This document shows positions 33,387 through 42,897 of a stretch of 58,350 nt of DNA, one piece after another. Source of the DNA: Prosthecobacter sp. (GTDB taxonomy: Bacteria > Verrucomicrobiota > Verrucomicrobiia > Verrucomicrobiales > Verrucomicrobiaceae); the NCBI RefSeq assembly GCF_029946185.1, contig NZ_JAQSEA010000091.1, positions 1 to 58,350 of the forward strand. Reading direction: 5' to 3'. The notes beneath the pieces were generated by a model, which saw nothing but the letters and a program-made list of their open reading frames with translations, was not told the DNA's origin and did no database searches. The translations under genes and the position numbers were made by a program. Each line of letters begins with the position of its first letter. Position 1 is the first letter of the stretch.

Positions 33387-34382
33387 ATGAACCTCAAATT
33401 GATCGCCGTCGTCGCCCTTTTCACCGGCCTGTCATCATTCCTGAGCGCTCAGGGCGTGGAGGATGTTCCCGGTTCCAAAGATCCCGCAGGACTGAAGCGC
33501 TATGAGGGCACGCGCACGACATTTTATGAGGAGAAGGCTTTTGAAAGCTACACGCTGCCTCTGGGCAAACTGACCAAGAAGCCTGGCAATGTGAATCTCT
33601 TCGCCAAGAGTCTCACGCTGGAGGGGAAGGTCACGAAGGTCACTTATGTCAGCAATGATCCAAACCGCACGGCGCTGGAAGTCTTTAAAAACTATCAGAG
33701 CGAACTCGCCTCTGGAGGCTGGGAGACGCTGTGGGAAGGCACCGGCGACGAACTCAGTGCTGGTAAAGGTCTGCTGTTTCACTCGCTTTTTGCGCACCGG
33801 CCCGGCGGCACCTTTGCCATCAGCCATCCCGGTGCGCGCTACCTTGCCGCGAAGAAAGGAGGCGCTCACCTGGCGCTCTTCGTTGCAAACTACAAAGCAG
33901 GCACCGTCACACCGAAGGTTTTGCAGCCGCAACCCGGAGTGCCTGTGATCGCGGTGGATCTGATCGAGACCCAGGCCATGGAGGAGAAGATGGTGCTCGT
34001 CAAAGCAGAGGAAATGGCCTCTGGGATCATTCAGCAGGGCTCGGTGAACCTCTACGGCTTTCACTTTGATACTGGCTCCGCCGCGCTAAAGCCGGAGTCC
34101 GACTCCACGCTCGAAGAAGTGGCTAAACTGCTGAAGTCCGACCCCTCTCTGCGCCTGCTCGTCGTCGGCCATACAGACACCGTGGGCAAATTTGAAAGTA
34201 ATATCGAGCTTTCCCAAAACCGTGCCGCGTCCGTGGTCGCAGCGCTGAGCAAGAGGCTGCCCTCGGCGGCCATACGGCTCACGCCATGCGGTGTCGGCTA
34301 TCAGTGTCCGATCGCCAGCAACAGCAACGACGAAGGCCGTGCGAAGAATCGCCGTGTCGCACTGGTGAAGGTGGAGAATTGA
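33387..34382 (+). CDS. OmpA-family outer-membrane/peptidoglycan-binding protein
   Basis: About 331 residues from the ATG at 33387 (an ATG two codons earlier is possible), with a signal peptide ending in SSFLSA. The N-terminal region (about 30-200) resembles DUF4892-type domains. The C-terminal OmpA domain (about 215-331) has FHFDTGSAALKPES, LLVVGHTDTVG and LSQNRAASVV, with NDEGRAKNRRVALVK at the end, containing the Asp and Arg that bind diaminopimelate. It probably tethers the outer membrane to peptidoglycan. A possible promoter with TTGACT at 33211-33216 has a palindrome filling its spacer. Confidence 0.87.
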   Translation: MNLKLIAVVALFTGLSSFLSAQGVEDVPGSKDPAGLKRYEGTRTTFYEEKAFESYTLPLGKLTKKPGNVNLFAKSLTLEGKVTKVTYVSNDPNRTALEVFKNYQSELASGGWETLWEGTGDELSAGKGLLFHSLFAHRPGGTFAISHPGARYLAAKKGGAHLALFVANYKAGTVTPKVLQPQPGVPVIAVDLIETQAMEEKMVLVKAEEMASGIIQQGSVNLYGFHFDTGSAALKPESDSTLEEVAKLLKSDPSLRLLVVGHTDTVGKFESNIELSQNRAASVVAALSKRLPSAAIRLTPCGVGYQCPIASNSNDEGRAKNRRVALVKVEN

Positions 34383-34388
34383 TGGCGC

Positions 34389-34892
34389 TTATGCTCCTGA
34401 CGCCACGGATTCACTCAATTCGGGTGCGGCGGCTCTTTCGTAATAGCGGAACTCCAGATCTTCAAACTGACCGACTACTTCCTTGAGGCGGAACAGGTGT
34501 TCGAAAGGCGGAAGCAAGACATCGCCTTCGTATTCTTTGGTGATGTAGGTCAGGAAGAGGCCATCACATTGCGGCAGGAGTTCCTCAAACACGCGGGCAC
34601 CGCCGATGACGAAGATGGTTTCGGCGGCGGCGCAGGCTTGCGGCAGTTCGCCGGTGCTGCGAATGACGGTGAGCCCTTCACGCGGTGCCATGGTCGTGCT
34701 CAACACGATGTTCTGGCGTCCCGGCAGCGGCCTGCCAATGGAGTCAAACGTCGCACGTCCCATGAGAATGGGGTGACCAAGGGTGGTGCGCTTGAAGAAC
34801 TTCAGGTCTTCCGGGTAATGCCACGGCAGCTTGCCCTCGCGCCCGATGACACGATTGCTGGACATGGCGACAATGGCGATGAGGCGCGGCAT
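34389..34892 (-). CDS. folA: Dihydrofolate reductase
   Basis: 167 residues. It reduces dihydrofolate to tetrahydrofolate with NADPH. Recognised by AIVAMSSNRVIGREGKLPWH at the N-terminus, with the substrate-binding Asp/Glu position in YPEDLKFFK, HPILMGRATFDSIGRPLPGR near residue 40, and VIGGARVFEELLP near residue 95. It lies 9 bp after the beta-CASP nuclease gene on the same strand. The final ten residues are an Ala/Ser-rich tail beyond the usual end. Confidence 0.96.
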   Translation of the reverse strand: MPRLIAIVAMSSNRVIGREGKLPWHYPEDLKFFKRTTLGHPILMGRATFDSIGRPLPGRQNIVLSTTMAPREGLTVIRSTGELPQACAAAETIFVIGGARVFEELLPQCDGLFLTYITKEYEGDVLLPPFEHLFRLKEVVGQFEDLEFRYYERAAAPELSESVASGA

Positions 34893-34901
34893 GGCCGGAA
34901 G

Positions 34902-36260
34902 TTACCAGAGATCAATGGGCTGATGTGGCTCAGGACGGATGATCTCCGTCTCGGGGATGCTTTCGGTGAAGCGGCGGGTGAACCACATCTGCGCAGGCTC
35001 TTCGCCGTGGACGAGCAGGAGCTTCTTGGGCTTCACTTTCTCAATGTATTCGGCAATTTGCTCACGCGAAGCATGGGCGCTGAGGTCAAAGCTCTCGATG
35101 CGGGCGTGCAGGGCCACGGCGGGCATGTCTTTGGCGAGTTTGATCATCGTGCCGGGTGCGGCATTGCGGATCTTGTAGCCGGGGGAATCGGGGTCGGTGT
35201 AGCCCACGAAGCAGATGGTGTTGCGCGGGTTATCGAGGAATTTCTGCGCGAAGGTGTTGGAGACGGTGTGCTCCGTCATCATGCCGCTGGAGAGCGCGAA
35301 AAGTGAGCGCGGGCTGGAAACAAGCTCCACGCGCTTCTTGCTCTTGCGTGGAACAAGCATCTTCATGTCATCCAGCAGGCGGAAGCCGGGGTAGCTGCGG
35401 CGGCTGCGTGAAGCATAGTGATCGTAGAGCACGGTGATCTTGGTGCTCAGGCCGCCGATGTAGAGCGGCATCTCGGGGATCAGCCCTTCCTGATGCAGTT
35501 CGTGCAGCATCATCATGACTTCCTGCGTTTTGCCGAGGGCAAAGACGGGGATCATGACGGCACCGCCGGCTTCATGCGTTTCACGGATCACTCCGGCGAG
35601 ACGTTCTTTTTCGCCTTTGCGGGAAAAGCCTTCCGGGCGGGCGTAATCGCCACGCGTTGTCTCGGCGATCATGACGTCGATGCCGCTGGTGGGGAAATCG
35701 GCGGCGCGGCAGATCGTCTGCGCCTCGAAATTCACATCGCCGGTGTAGAACAGCGTATTGCTGCCTTCACGGACCAGGACGCCCGTGGAACCAAGGATGT
35801 GACCCGCATCGAACATCGTGGCCTCCAGATTGGTGTCCGGGATCTCGAATGGGCGGTCGATGTCGCGGTAAATCCATTTAGCGCGGATATCATCGAGTTC
35901 ACGGTGGGTGAAGAGCGGATACTCGGAGATGCTTTCTTCTTCACGCTGCTTCGTCATCACGTTGACGGAATTGTGCAGCATGGCTGAAGCCAGCTCCCCG
36001 GTGATTTCGGTCATCAGCACGGACGTGTTTGGCTGCTTGCGCTGCAGCACGGGCATGGAGCCGATGTGATCGTGATGAGCGTGCGTGATGATCGCGGCGT
36101 TGACGGACTTGTGCGGCAGGGGGCCGAAATCCGGCAGGGCATCGTAGCCTGCGCGTTTGGGATGCATGCCGGAATCCAGCACGACGCGATGATCTCCGGC
36201 TTCAAGAAGATAGGAATTGGCGCCGATCTCACGTCGGCGGGTCAGATTGCGGAAACGCAT
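34902..36260 (-). CDS. MBL-fold/beta-CASP RNA-processing nuclease-like protein
   Basis: 452 residues. The metallo-beta-lactamase core has THAHHDHIGSMPVL near residue 60, DAGHILGSTGV near residue 150 and FYTGDVN. The beta-CASP region (about 235-370) contains FALGKTQEVMMML and SGMMTEHTVSNTF. The C-terminal part has SFDLSAHASREQIAEYI and LLVHGEEPAQMW. This is the layout of YSH1/CPSF73-like and archaeal-type RNA nucleases, also found in many Gram-negative bacteria. It is likely a cytoplasmic RNA endonuclease and/or 5' exonuclease. First gene of an operon with folA. Confidence 0.88.
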   Translation of the reverse strand: MRFRNLTRRREIGANSYLLEAGDHRVVLDSGMHPKRAGYDALPDFGPLPHKSVNAAIITHAHHDHIGSMPVLQRKQPNTSVLMTEITGELASAMLHNSVNVMTKQREEESISEYPLFTHRELDDIRAKWIYRDIDRPFEIPDTNLEATMFDAGHILGSTGVLVREGSNTLFYTGDVNFEAQTICRAADFPTSGIDVMIAETTRGDYARPEGFSRKGEKERLAGVIRETHEAGGAVMIPVFALGKTQEVMMMLHELHQEGLIPEMPLYIGGLSTKITVLYDHYASRSRRSYPGFRLLDDMKMLVPRKSKKRVELVSSPRSLFALSSGMMTEHTVSNTFAQKFLDNPRNTICFVGYTDPDSPGYKIRNAAPGTMIKLAKDMPAVALHARIESFDLSAHASREQIAEYIEKVKPKKLLLVHGEEPAQMWFTRRFTESIPETEIIRPEPHQPIDLW

Positions 36261-36333
36261 GCGATATTTTTTGGGGGGGAAGGGATGGCGACACTAGGGG
36301 CTTGCCAGTGTTCCACAAGAGCTAATTGAGGGG

Positions 36334-36380
36334 GGCAACCGCCATACGCCGGCATGGCAGGTGCCTGCTATCTGGTTGCC
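36334..36380 (+). promoter_or_regulatory. Possible three-way-junction leader structure
   Basis: Outer 7-bp arms GGCAACC (36334-36340) and GGTTGCC (36374-36380) enclose a GCCAT/ATGGC hairpin and a CAGG/CCTG hairpin. It lies 58 bp before the SHD1-protein ATG and could be a structured 5' leader. It matches no riboswitch I know. Confidence 0.25.
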
Positions 36381-36438
36381 GTCCCGCGTTCTTGTTTCAC
36401 CTTTTGCCATCATGCGCACCCACCTGAAACGATTGGCG

Positions 36439-37293
36439 ATGAAAACTGTGATCTTGCTTTGTCTTTGTCAGGCGGTGGTGCCGCTCCAATCTGCTGACCG
36501 CGTTTGGAAAGATGCCAGTGGTCAGAATGAGATCATGGCTGAACTGGTCCGCCGTACTGGCGACAATATCCTGCTCAGACGTGAAGACGGCACCGTCATC
36601 ACTGTGCCGCTGGGCAGTTTGAGCCGGGAGGATCAGGAATTCATCACCGGGACAAGCTTCAGAGATGCCGTCATGCCAGGTGAAGAGCAGGAAGAAATCA
36701 AGATCGAGCTCCCCAAGCCCATGTACATAGGCAGAGCTTTGGTGAAACTTCCCAATCTTGAGAAAGATGACGTCTCTAACCGCAGCAAGAGTTTCATGGC
36801 GCTCAAGGGTACCTTGAATGTCGCCAAGGGCAAAAAAGTCACCTCTTCAGATGCTGCTCCAATCATCGGTGGTCTTGACCTCATCACGGACGGTGACGCC
36901 GATGGTGCCGACGGGAGCTTCGTCGAGCTCATTCCTGGGAAACAGTGGGTGCAGATAGATCTCGAAGCCACTCACACACTGGAAAAAATCGCGGTATGGC
37001 ATTACCACAAGGCTGCCCACGCCTACCTCGACGTCGTCATTCAGTCATCGGACGATCCTGAGTTTCGGACCGGTGTCACTACTCTGTGGAATTCCGATCA
37101 CGATAACACCTCCGGCTTGGGAAAGGGTAAAGACCCAGCCTATATTGAGACCAACTATGGCCGCATCATGGAAGGCAAGGCAGCCAAGGCGCGGTACGTC
37201 CGCCTGTGGAGCAATGGCAACTCGGCCAATGAGATGAACCATTACATCGAAGTTCAGGTCTTTGCCGTTCCTGCCCAAAAGACAGCAAGGTAA
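36439..37293 (+). CDS. Secreted SHD1-domain protein with C-terminal discoidin-like domain
   Basis: About 284 residues. The ATG at 36439 starts a signal peptide (MKTVILLCLCQAVVPLQS); an ATG at 36412 would add nine residues. Residues about 20-70 are an SLA1-homology domain 1 (RVWKDASGQNEIMAELV, then GTVITVPLGSLSREDQEFI), a small beta domain frequent in Planctomycetes and Verrucomicrobia. The C-terminal part (about 115-280) looks like an F5/8-type galactose-binding (discoidin) domain: GKQWVQIDLEATHTLEKIAV and ARYVRLWSNGNSANEMNHY. It may bind glycans on the cell surface. It converges on the CHASE2 gene (4-bp gap). Confidence 0.78.
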   Translation: MKTVILLCLCQAVVPLQSADRVWKDASGQNEIMAELVRRTGDNILLRREDGTVITVPLGSLSREDQEFITGTSFRDAVMPGEEQEEIKIELPKPMYIGRALVKLPNLEKDDVSNRSKSFMALKGTLNVAKGKKVTSSDAAPIIGGLDLITDGDADGADGSFVELIPGKQWVQIDLEATHTLEKIAVWHYHKAAHAYLDVVIQSSDDPEFRTGVTTLWNSDHDNTSGLGKGKDPAYIETNYGRIMEGKAAKARYVRLWSNGNSANEMNHYIEVQVFAVPAQKTAR

Positions 37294-37297
37294 GAGA

Positions 37298-38506
37298 CTA
37301 CTTCCTGCGGCCCGCGATGCGGGCAAACACCGTCGATACGGCGAGCAAGGCGGCGGGAATCGTGGGAGGGCACCAGATCAAGCTGGACTGGAAGGCGAGA
37401 AAGCATGTGACCAGCGCTGCGAAGATGCAAAGCGTGCCGCGCAGAATGGCTTTGCTGCGTGGCACAAAGAACACCAGCCAGAATCCTGCCAGCCCGGCGG
37501 CACCCCAGATGATCCATTGCGTCCAGGCAGGCAGCAGTCGCAAACGTGGCGCGGCGAGCACCTGCGCAATTGCCTGGGCATGCAGGCGTGCCTGTCCGTT
37601 TGGGGTGCCATCATCGGTGCCAATCACGATCACCTTGTCAGCTGAGAGGCTCGCCTTATCCTGCGGGGACAGAGCCTCGGCCAGTTCCGAGGTCATCAAA
37701 TGGAGCGCATCCACTTCTTGAACTGGCTGCTTCGTGTTGATGATGAATTCTCCGGCTGCCGAAAGCGGTACAAAAGCGCCGTTGGAGAGATAAGCACCCG
37801 CTCCAGGCCCCAGCAGCAGGCGCTGAGTGGCATAGGGCGTCTGGGTGAAACGTGCCAGCGACTGGGCCAGCACGGTAGGTAGCAGGTGGCCGCTTTCATG
37901 CAGGGCATAAGGTAGTTTGCCAGCGTTCTTCTCGTCAAACGGGATGGAAATGCCGATCTCGGCCTGGCGGCGGAGCAGGTCATCTGGCGCAACGATCAGT
38001 GCCCCCAAGGATGGAACTGATCCGATGTCTCCCTGAACCTTTTGAAAGGGGGGCAGTGAGCTTTCGAGGCCACCCAGAAATGCTGGTGCCTCACGGTTGG
38101 TGGCAAGCTGGGCCTCGACACCCAGAACGGTGCTTGGAAAGGGCACCAACGCCTGCGCGGCTTCATTCACAAATTCGGGCGGAGGGTGCCCCCAAAACAG
38201 AGTTTCGGGTACCACGACTACCGCAGGATTGTAGGCCTGCAGGCCCTTCAGGACCATTTGCCAGTCCAGAGGCCGCGGGGGCCAGCCGGCATATTCCGCT
38301 TTGTCTTCCAGACGCATTTTCACCAAGACAACGGGTGAAGATGCGACAGCCTGATCATCGGCCGTGGCAAAACGGTCCCGTGCGTTGGCGACGAGGAAGT
38401 CGAGAAACAACTCGTCCACGCGCTGGAACCGTCCGGCATGATGCTCGCGATCCAGCCAGCAGCCGAGGCTGCCGAGAAGGAGAACGAGAATCAGGGCACG
38501 GATCAT
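37298..38506 (-). CDS. CHASE2-domain membrane protein without an output domain
   Basis: 402 residues. An N-terminal membrane anchor (about 2-18) is followed by a periplasmic CHASE2-like sensor domain (about 25-310) with VVLVKMRLEDKAEY, YNPAVVVVPETLFW and VIVIGTDDG. Three closely packed membrane helices follow (about 325-395), and the protein then stops at GRRK. CHASE2 sensors normally continue into a kinase, cyclase or GGDEF domain; here nothing follows, and no frameshifted continuation is visible in the 4 bp before the convergent gene. It lies 30 bp downstream of clpC on the same strand. Confidence 0.75.
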   Translation of the reverse strand: MIRALILVLLLGSLGCWLDREHHAGRFQRVDELFLDFLVANARDRFATADDQAVASSPVVLVKMRLEDKAEYAGWPPRPLDWQMVLKGLQAYNPAVVVVPETLFWGHPPPEFVNEAAQALVPFPSTVLGVEAQLATNREAPAFLGGLESSLPPFQKVQGDIGSVPSLGALIVAPDDLLRRQAEIGISIPFDEKNAGKLPYALHESGHLLPTVLAQSLARFTQTPYATQRLLLGPGAGAYLSNGAFVPLSAAGEFIINTKQPVQEVDALHLMTSELAEALSPQDKASLSADKVIVIGTDDGTPNGQARLHAQAIAQVLAAPRLRLLPAWTQWIIWGAAGLAGFWLVFFVPRSKAILRGTLCIFAALVTCFLAFQSSLIWCPPTIPAALLAVSTVFARIAGRRK

Positions 38507-38536
38507 GGCAGGCGGAGCCCGGCGGATCGCTCCCGG

Positions 38537-41068
38537 TTAAGGGGCTGGCGTTTCGGCCGGAGCCGTAATGTCAGTGGTTTCGCGTGCGTCGGCGGCAAAC
38601 TTGAGGCGCTTAAGCTCTTCATCGTGGGAGACCTTGACGGTGTCTCCTTCGCGGATGTCACCACGCAGGAGATGCTCGGCCAGAGGGTCTTCGATGTTTT
38701 TCTCCACGGCACGGCGCATCGGACGAGCACCATATTGGGGATCAAAGCCCTCTTTCATGAGGAACTCGCGGGCGCTGTCGTCGAGCGCGATGTGAATGTT
38801 CTTCTTCTTGAGACGAACGACCACCTTGCTGACTTCGAGATCGACGATCTTGTTGAGCTGCTCCTTCTCGAGCATGCGGAAGATGACGATGTCGTCGAGA
38901 CGGTTGAGGAACTCAGGCTTGAAGAATTTCTTCGAGGCTTCGGTGATCTTGCCTTTGATGCCGGCGTTGTCGGCGGCGTCTTCCTGCATGGCCATGAAGC
39001 CCAGGCTGGTCTGGCGTTTGATCTGCTCCGCACCGATGTTGGAGGTGAGGATGACGATGGTGTTCCGGAAGTCGATCTTGCGGCCGAAGTTGTCGGTGAC
39101 CTGGCCTTCTTCGAGAATCTGCAGGAGCAGATGCATGACATCCGGGTGCGCTTTTTCAACTTCGTCGAACAAGATCACGGAGTAAGGGCGACGGCGCACG
39201 GCCTCGGAAAGCTGCCCGCCTTCTTCATAACCGACGTATCCCGGAGGCGCACCAATCAGACGGCTGGCGGTGTGCTTCTCCATGTACTCGGACATGTCGA
39301 TCTGGATCAGCGAATCAGCTGTGCCAAACATGAATTCGGCGAGGTTCTTTGCGAGGAAGGTCTTGCCGACACCGGTTGGGCCGAGGAAGAGGAAGGAGCC
39401 GATCGGGCGGCGTGGGTCCTTCAAGTCGGCGCGGGAACGGCGCAGGGCCTTGCTGATGGCGATGACGGCTTCGTCCTGGCCGATGACCTTGCCCTTGAGC
39501 TCGGTTTCCATCTTGAGCAGCTTCTCGGCTTCAGCCTGTTCCATGCGTTGCAGCGGCACGCCGGTCCATTTGGAAACGACGGACATGATGTCCTCTTCCG
39601 TGACGTCGACGATGCGCTCCTGATTGTTGGTGCGCCAGGTTTCCAGCACGTCATCAAAACGCTTTTTCGCGTTCTTCTCACGGTCACGCAGGCTCGCGGC
39701 TTTTTCAAAATCCTGCTCCTTGATGGAGCCCTCTTTCTCGACGCGGATCTCTTCAATCTCGCCTTCGATCACTTTGAGCTCGGGCGGACGGGTCATGGCG
39801 GCGATGCGGGCCTTGGAGCCAGCTTCGTCCATGATGTCGATGGCTTTGTCCGGCAGGAAGCGGGAGGGCAGATAGCGCGAGCTGAGGTTCACGGCAGACC
39901 GGAGAGCGTCTTCGCTATACTTCGCCTTGTGGTGCAGCTCGTATTTGCCACGCAGGCCAAAGAGAATCTTGATGGCGTCCTCAACGGAGGGCTCCTCGAT
40001 CTTCACGCTTTGGAAGCGGCGTTCGAGCGCGGAGTCCTTCTCGATGTACTTGCGGTATTCATTGAGCGTGGTCGCGCCGACGCATTGCAGTTCGCCACGG
40101 CTGAGCGCGGGTTTGATGATGTTGCTGGCGTCCATCGCGCCTTCAGCGCCGCCTGCACCCACGATGGTGTGCAGCTCGTCGATGAAGAGAATGACGTTTT
40201 TATTGCGGCGGATTTCATCCATGACCGCCTTGATGCGTTCTTCAAACTGGCCGCGATATTTCGTGCCAGCGACCATCAGGGCCAGATCGAGGGTGATGAC
40301 TTTCTTGTCGCGCAGGATTTCAGGGACGTTGCCAGCGGCAATTTCCTGGGCCAGTCCTTCGACGATGGCGGTCTTGCCGACACCGGCTTCGCCGATGAGC
40401 ACCGGATTGTTCTTGGTACGGCGGCAGAGGATCTGGATGACGCGGGCGATTTCTTCTGAGCGGCCGATGACGGGGTCCATTTCACCCTTGATGGCGAGCT
40501 CGGTGAGGTCACGACCGAAGGCTTTGAGGGCCGGGGTCTTCTCGTTCTTCTTCTTGTCACCTGCAGGTGAGTTGCCGGTAGGATTGACGGGTTCGCCTTC
40601 CTCCTCTTCCTCTTCGTTCTGGGAGGAGAAGTTGGGGTCGAGTTCCTTGAGGATTTCGCTGCGCGCCTTGTCGAGGTTCACATCGAGATTGCGCAGCACC
40701 TGGGCAGCCACGCCTTCGCCTTCGCGGAGGAGGCCGAGCAGGATGTGCTCCGTGCCGACATAGCTGTGGTTGAGTGCCTTGGCTTCCTTCGAGGCCAGGG
40801 CGAGCACCTTCTTCACCCGTGGGGTGTAGGGAATGTTGCCGACCATCTTGGTCTCAGGGCCGGAGCCGACCTGCTGCTCGACCTGCATGCGCACGGTTTC
40901 GAGGTCGAGGCCGAGCTTGGTCAAAACGTTGACTGCGACCCCTTGGCCGAGTTTGATCAGGCCAAGCAGGAGATGCTCTGTGCCGACGTAATTGTGGTTG
41001 AACCGGTCGGCTTCCTTGCGGGCAAGGGCCAGAACCTGTTGGGCGCGTGGAGTGAAATTATTCATCAT
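38537..41068 (-). CDS. clpC: AAA+ chaperone ClpC
   Basis: 843 residues. ClpC unfolds proteins, including arginine-phosphorylated ones, and feeds them to ClpP. A double Clp N-domain occupies about 1-150. D1 has Walker [14 protein letters not shown] near residue 233. A coiled-coil M-domain with a UVR-like segment lies near 430-475 ([19 protein letters not shown]). D2 has [17 protein letters not shown] near residue 570. A SLGFMAMQ loop near residue 688 sits where the ClpP-docking VGF/LGF tripeptide lies. An acidic linker follows the N-domain. It overlaps mcsB by 11 bp. No CtsR-type operator or ctsR gene is seen. Confidence 0.97.
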   Translation of the reverse strand: MMNNFTPRAQQVLALARKEADRFNHNYVGTEHLLLGLIKLGQGVAVNVLTKLGLDLETVRMQVEQQVGSGPETKMVGNIPYTPRVKKVLALASKEAKALNHSYVGTEHILLGLLREGEGVAAQVLRNLDVNLDKARSEILKELDPNFSSQNEEEEEEGEPVNPTGNSPAGDKKKNEKTPALKAFGRDLTELAIKGEMDPVIGRSEEIARVIQILCRRTKNNPVLIGEAGVGKTAIVEGLAQEIAAGNVPEILRDKKVITLDLALMVAGTKYRGQFEERIKAVMDEIRRNKNVILFIDELHTIVGAGGAEGAMDASNIIKPALSRGELQCVGATTLNEYRKYIEKDSALERRFQSVKIEEPSVEDAIKILFGLRGKYELHHKAKYSEDALRSAVNLSSRYLPSRFLPDKAIDIMDEAGSKARIAAMTRPPELKVIEGEIEEIRVEKEGSIKEQDFEKAASLRDREKNAKKRFDDVLETWRTNNQERIVDVTEEDIMSVVSKWTGVPLQRMEQAEAEKLLKMETELKGKVIGQDEAVIAISKALRRSRADLKDPRRPIGSFLFLGPTGVGKTFLAKNLAEFMFGTADSLIQIDMSEYMEKHTASRLIGAPPGYVGYEEGGQLSEAVRRRPYSVILFDEVEKAHPDVMHLLLQILEEGQVTDNFGRKIDFRNTIVILTSNIGAEQIKRQTSLGFMAMQEDAADNAGIKGKITEASKKFFKPEFLNRLDDIVIFRMLEKEQLNKIVDLEVSKVVVRLKKKNIHIALDDSAREFLMKEGFDPQYGARPMRRAVEKNIEDPLAEHLLRGDIREGDTVKVSHDEELKRLKFAADARETTDITAPAETPAP

Positions 41069-42182
41069 TGGTAGGGGAGGGGGTACCTCCGTTGTTAGAT
41101 TGTGATGGGGGAAAACTACCCGGGCCGTCGATGGATTGCAACCGTGTGCGGGTTAAATCCGCGCGCATGCTGTCGCGCTCTTCCGGGGACAATTCACGCG
41201 CAGCATTGAGCTGCAGATGAGCAGGTTGAATTTCAAGCAGAAGCATGTCGATCAGGCTGCGGTCGCAGTTCCCGACAAGGTCGAGATCGGCACCGAGGCG
41301 CAGCATGGAAAGCAGGTTCAGTGCCTCTTTGGAGGTAAGGATGTGCGCATACCTCAGAATGGCGAATGCACGCCCGATCTGGTCGCGCAGCATGGTCTGA
41401 TGGTCCTCCTTGAGCTTGGCACGGGCCGTCACTTCAGAACGCACGACGCCTTCGATGACTTTTTCGATCTGGGCGATGATTTCCGGCTCCGCCTCCCCCA
41501 GCGTGTGCTGGTTGGAGATCTGGAACAGGTTGCCGAGAGCCTCGGTACCTTCACCGTAGAGACCGCGCACAGCGAGGCCGATCTTGCCAATGGCCTTGAT
41601 CACGGGGTTGATCTGTTCGGTGAGCACCAGCGCCGGCAGGTGCAGCATGACGGAGGCGCGCATGCCGGTGCCGAGATTGGTGGGGCAGGCGGTGAGGTAG
41701 CCGAGCTTGGGGTCAAAAGCATAGGGCAGCAGGCCTTCCAGCTCCGTGTCCACGCGATCCACTGCCTCGAAGGCGCTGGTGAGGTTCAGCCCGGGACGGA
41801 TGCCTTGAATGCGGAAGTGATCCTCCTCATTGATCATGATGGAGATGCTCTGCTTGCGGTCCACGACCACGGCGCAGCCGGTAGAACGGGCCGCATGCTC
41901 ACGGCTGACGAGATGGCGCTCCACCAGCACCTGCTTGCGGATCTTGCTGAGTTCAGTGTAGTCCTCGCTGTAGCCGTCCCGCATTTCGGGCAGTTCTTCC
42001 ACCACCGGGCGTGCACGCTCCAGCAGTTCAATGCGCTGGCGTTCCTGGCTAAAGCCGGGAAACGGATAGCCACGGAGATTGCGAGCAAGGCGCACGCGCG
42101 AGGTCATGACGACATCGGAGTGCGGACCCGCGCCCTTCATCCAGTCGGCGGGGTTCTTGATCAAAGTGGCAAAGCGCATCAT
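41058..42182 (-). CDS. mcsB: Protein-arginine kinase McsB
   Basis: 374 residues. It phosphorylates arginine side chains, marking proteins for ClpC-ClpP. It is a phosphagen-kinase-fold enzyme recognised by VVMTSRVRLARNLRGYPFPG near residue 25, the catalytic-Glu segment MINEEDHFRIQGI near residue 117, and the active-site Cys in LTACPTNLGTGMRASVMLHL near residue 160. A C-terminal Ser/Pro/Asn tail of about 20 residues is extra. It lies between mcsA and clpC, as in Firmicutes, and overlaps clpC. Occurrence in a Gram-negative phylum is notable. Confidence 0.95.
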   Translation of the reverse strand: MMRFATLIKNPADWMKGAGPHSDVVMTSRVRLARNLRGYPFPGFSQERQRIELLERARPVVEELPEMRDGYSEDYTELSKIRKQVLVERHLVSREHAARSTGCAVVVDRKQSISIMINEEDHFRIQGIRPGLNLTSAFEAVDRVDTELEGLLPYAFDPKLGYLTACPTNLGTGMRASVMLHLPALVLTEQINPVIKAIGKIGLAVRGLYGEGTEALGNLFQISNQHTLGEAEPEIIAQIEKVIEGVVRSEVTARAKLKEDHQTMLRDQIGRAFAILRYAHILTSKEALNLLSMLRLGADLDLVGNCDRSLIDMLLLEIQPAHLQLNAARELSPEERDSMRADLTRTRLQSIDGPGSFPPSQSNNGGTPSPTNDE

Positions 42183-42258
42183 GAGATTACGAAGTTGGAC
42201 GGTGCAAGAGGGATACGCGTTGAATGATGCGGAAGGATGATTCCACCTGTGGCATCCT

Positions 42259-42816
42259 TCATTTGGAGGCCTTGGGCTGGAGATTTTCGATCTCGGATTT
42301 TAACCGGGCTGCGTCCTCGTAACGTTCCTCTTTGACGGCTAGATCGAGTTCGGCGCGAAGTTGGGCGGCGTCCGGTGGCGGTGCAGCCGCAGGGGCTGCA
42401 GGTGCCGATGGAGAGGCTTCCTTCAGGGAGGTCGCTCGCTGCCGGGGGAGTATTTGGGGTGCAACGGCGCTGATGTGGCTCGGACGCTTGCCCACATGCC
42501 GGGTTCCCTTGTGCATGTTGCGCAGCAGTCCGTCCAATCCATCACGGAAGGCGGCGTAGCATTCGGGGCAGCCCATGCGGCCAATTTTTTTCAGCTGTGA
42601 GGCCGTGAAACCGCAGGAGTCGCACACGATTTCCATCGTGTCGGACTCCGTTCGGTGGGAGGGGCTCAGAAATGCTTCCGCAAGACCGAAGCCGGTCTCC
42701 TCGGTCACGCCTTTGGCCTTTGAACAGCTTTCACACAGATTCACCGTGGTCATTTGACCGTTGATGATCTGGGTGAGAAACACGGTGGCCTCATTTTCGC
42801 AAACGTCACATTTCAT
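42259..42816 (-). CDS. mcsA: McsA, zinc-finger activator of McsB
   Basis: 185 residues from the ATG at 42816 (the frame extends eight codons further). It has two treble-clef-like CxxC pairs: CDVCENEATVF with LCESCSKAKG, and CDSCGFTAS with GCPECYAAF. A C-terminal UVR motif follows (ELDLAVKEERYEDAARLKSE). An Ala/Pro-rich linker (about 140-152) joins the halves. McsA activates McsB kinase activity. First gene of the mcsA-mcsB-clpC operon; a weak promoter (TTGACG-N17-TACCCA, 42901-42873 on the minus strand) is possible just upstream. Confidence 0.92.
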   Translation of the reverse strand: MKCDVCENEATVFLTQIINGQMTTVNLCESCSKAKGVTEETGFGLAEAFLSPSHRTESDTMEIVCDSCGFTASQLKKIGRMGCPECYAAFRDGLDGLLRNMHKGTRHVGKRPSHISAVAPQILPRQRATSLKEASPSAPAAPAAAPPPDAAQLRAELDLAVKEERYEDAARLKSEIENLQPKASK

Positions 42817-42897
42817 GGAATTAGTCGTGCATGCTATCATGCCACACAGGTGATACGAACGGCAGCGCGTACTGGGTATGACAGGTATTCGCGCCCG

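Noticed and set aside
38438-40459. 673-codon plus-strand open frame opposite clpC
   Set aside because: It mirrors clpC codons in GC-rich DNA, has no recognisable domains, and clpC itself is unambiguous.
42817-42897. CtsR-type heptad operator upstream of mcsA
   Set aside because: I looked for tandem GGTCAAA-like heptads and found none; only a weak sigma-70-like promoter is possible.
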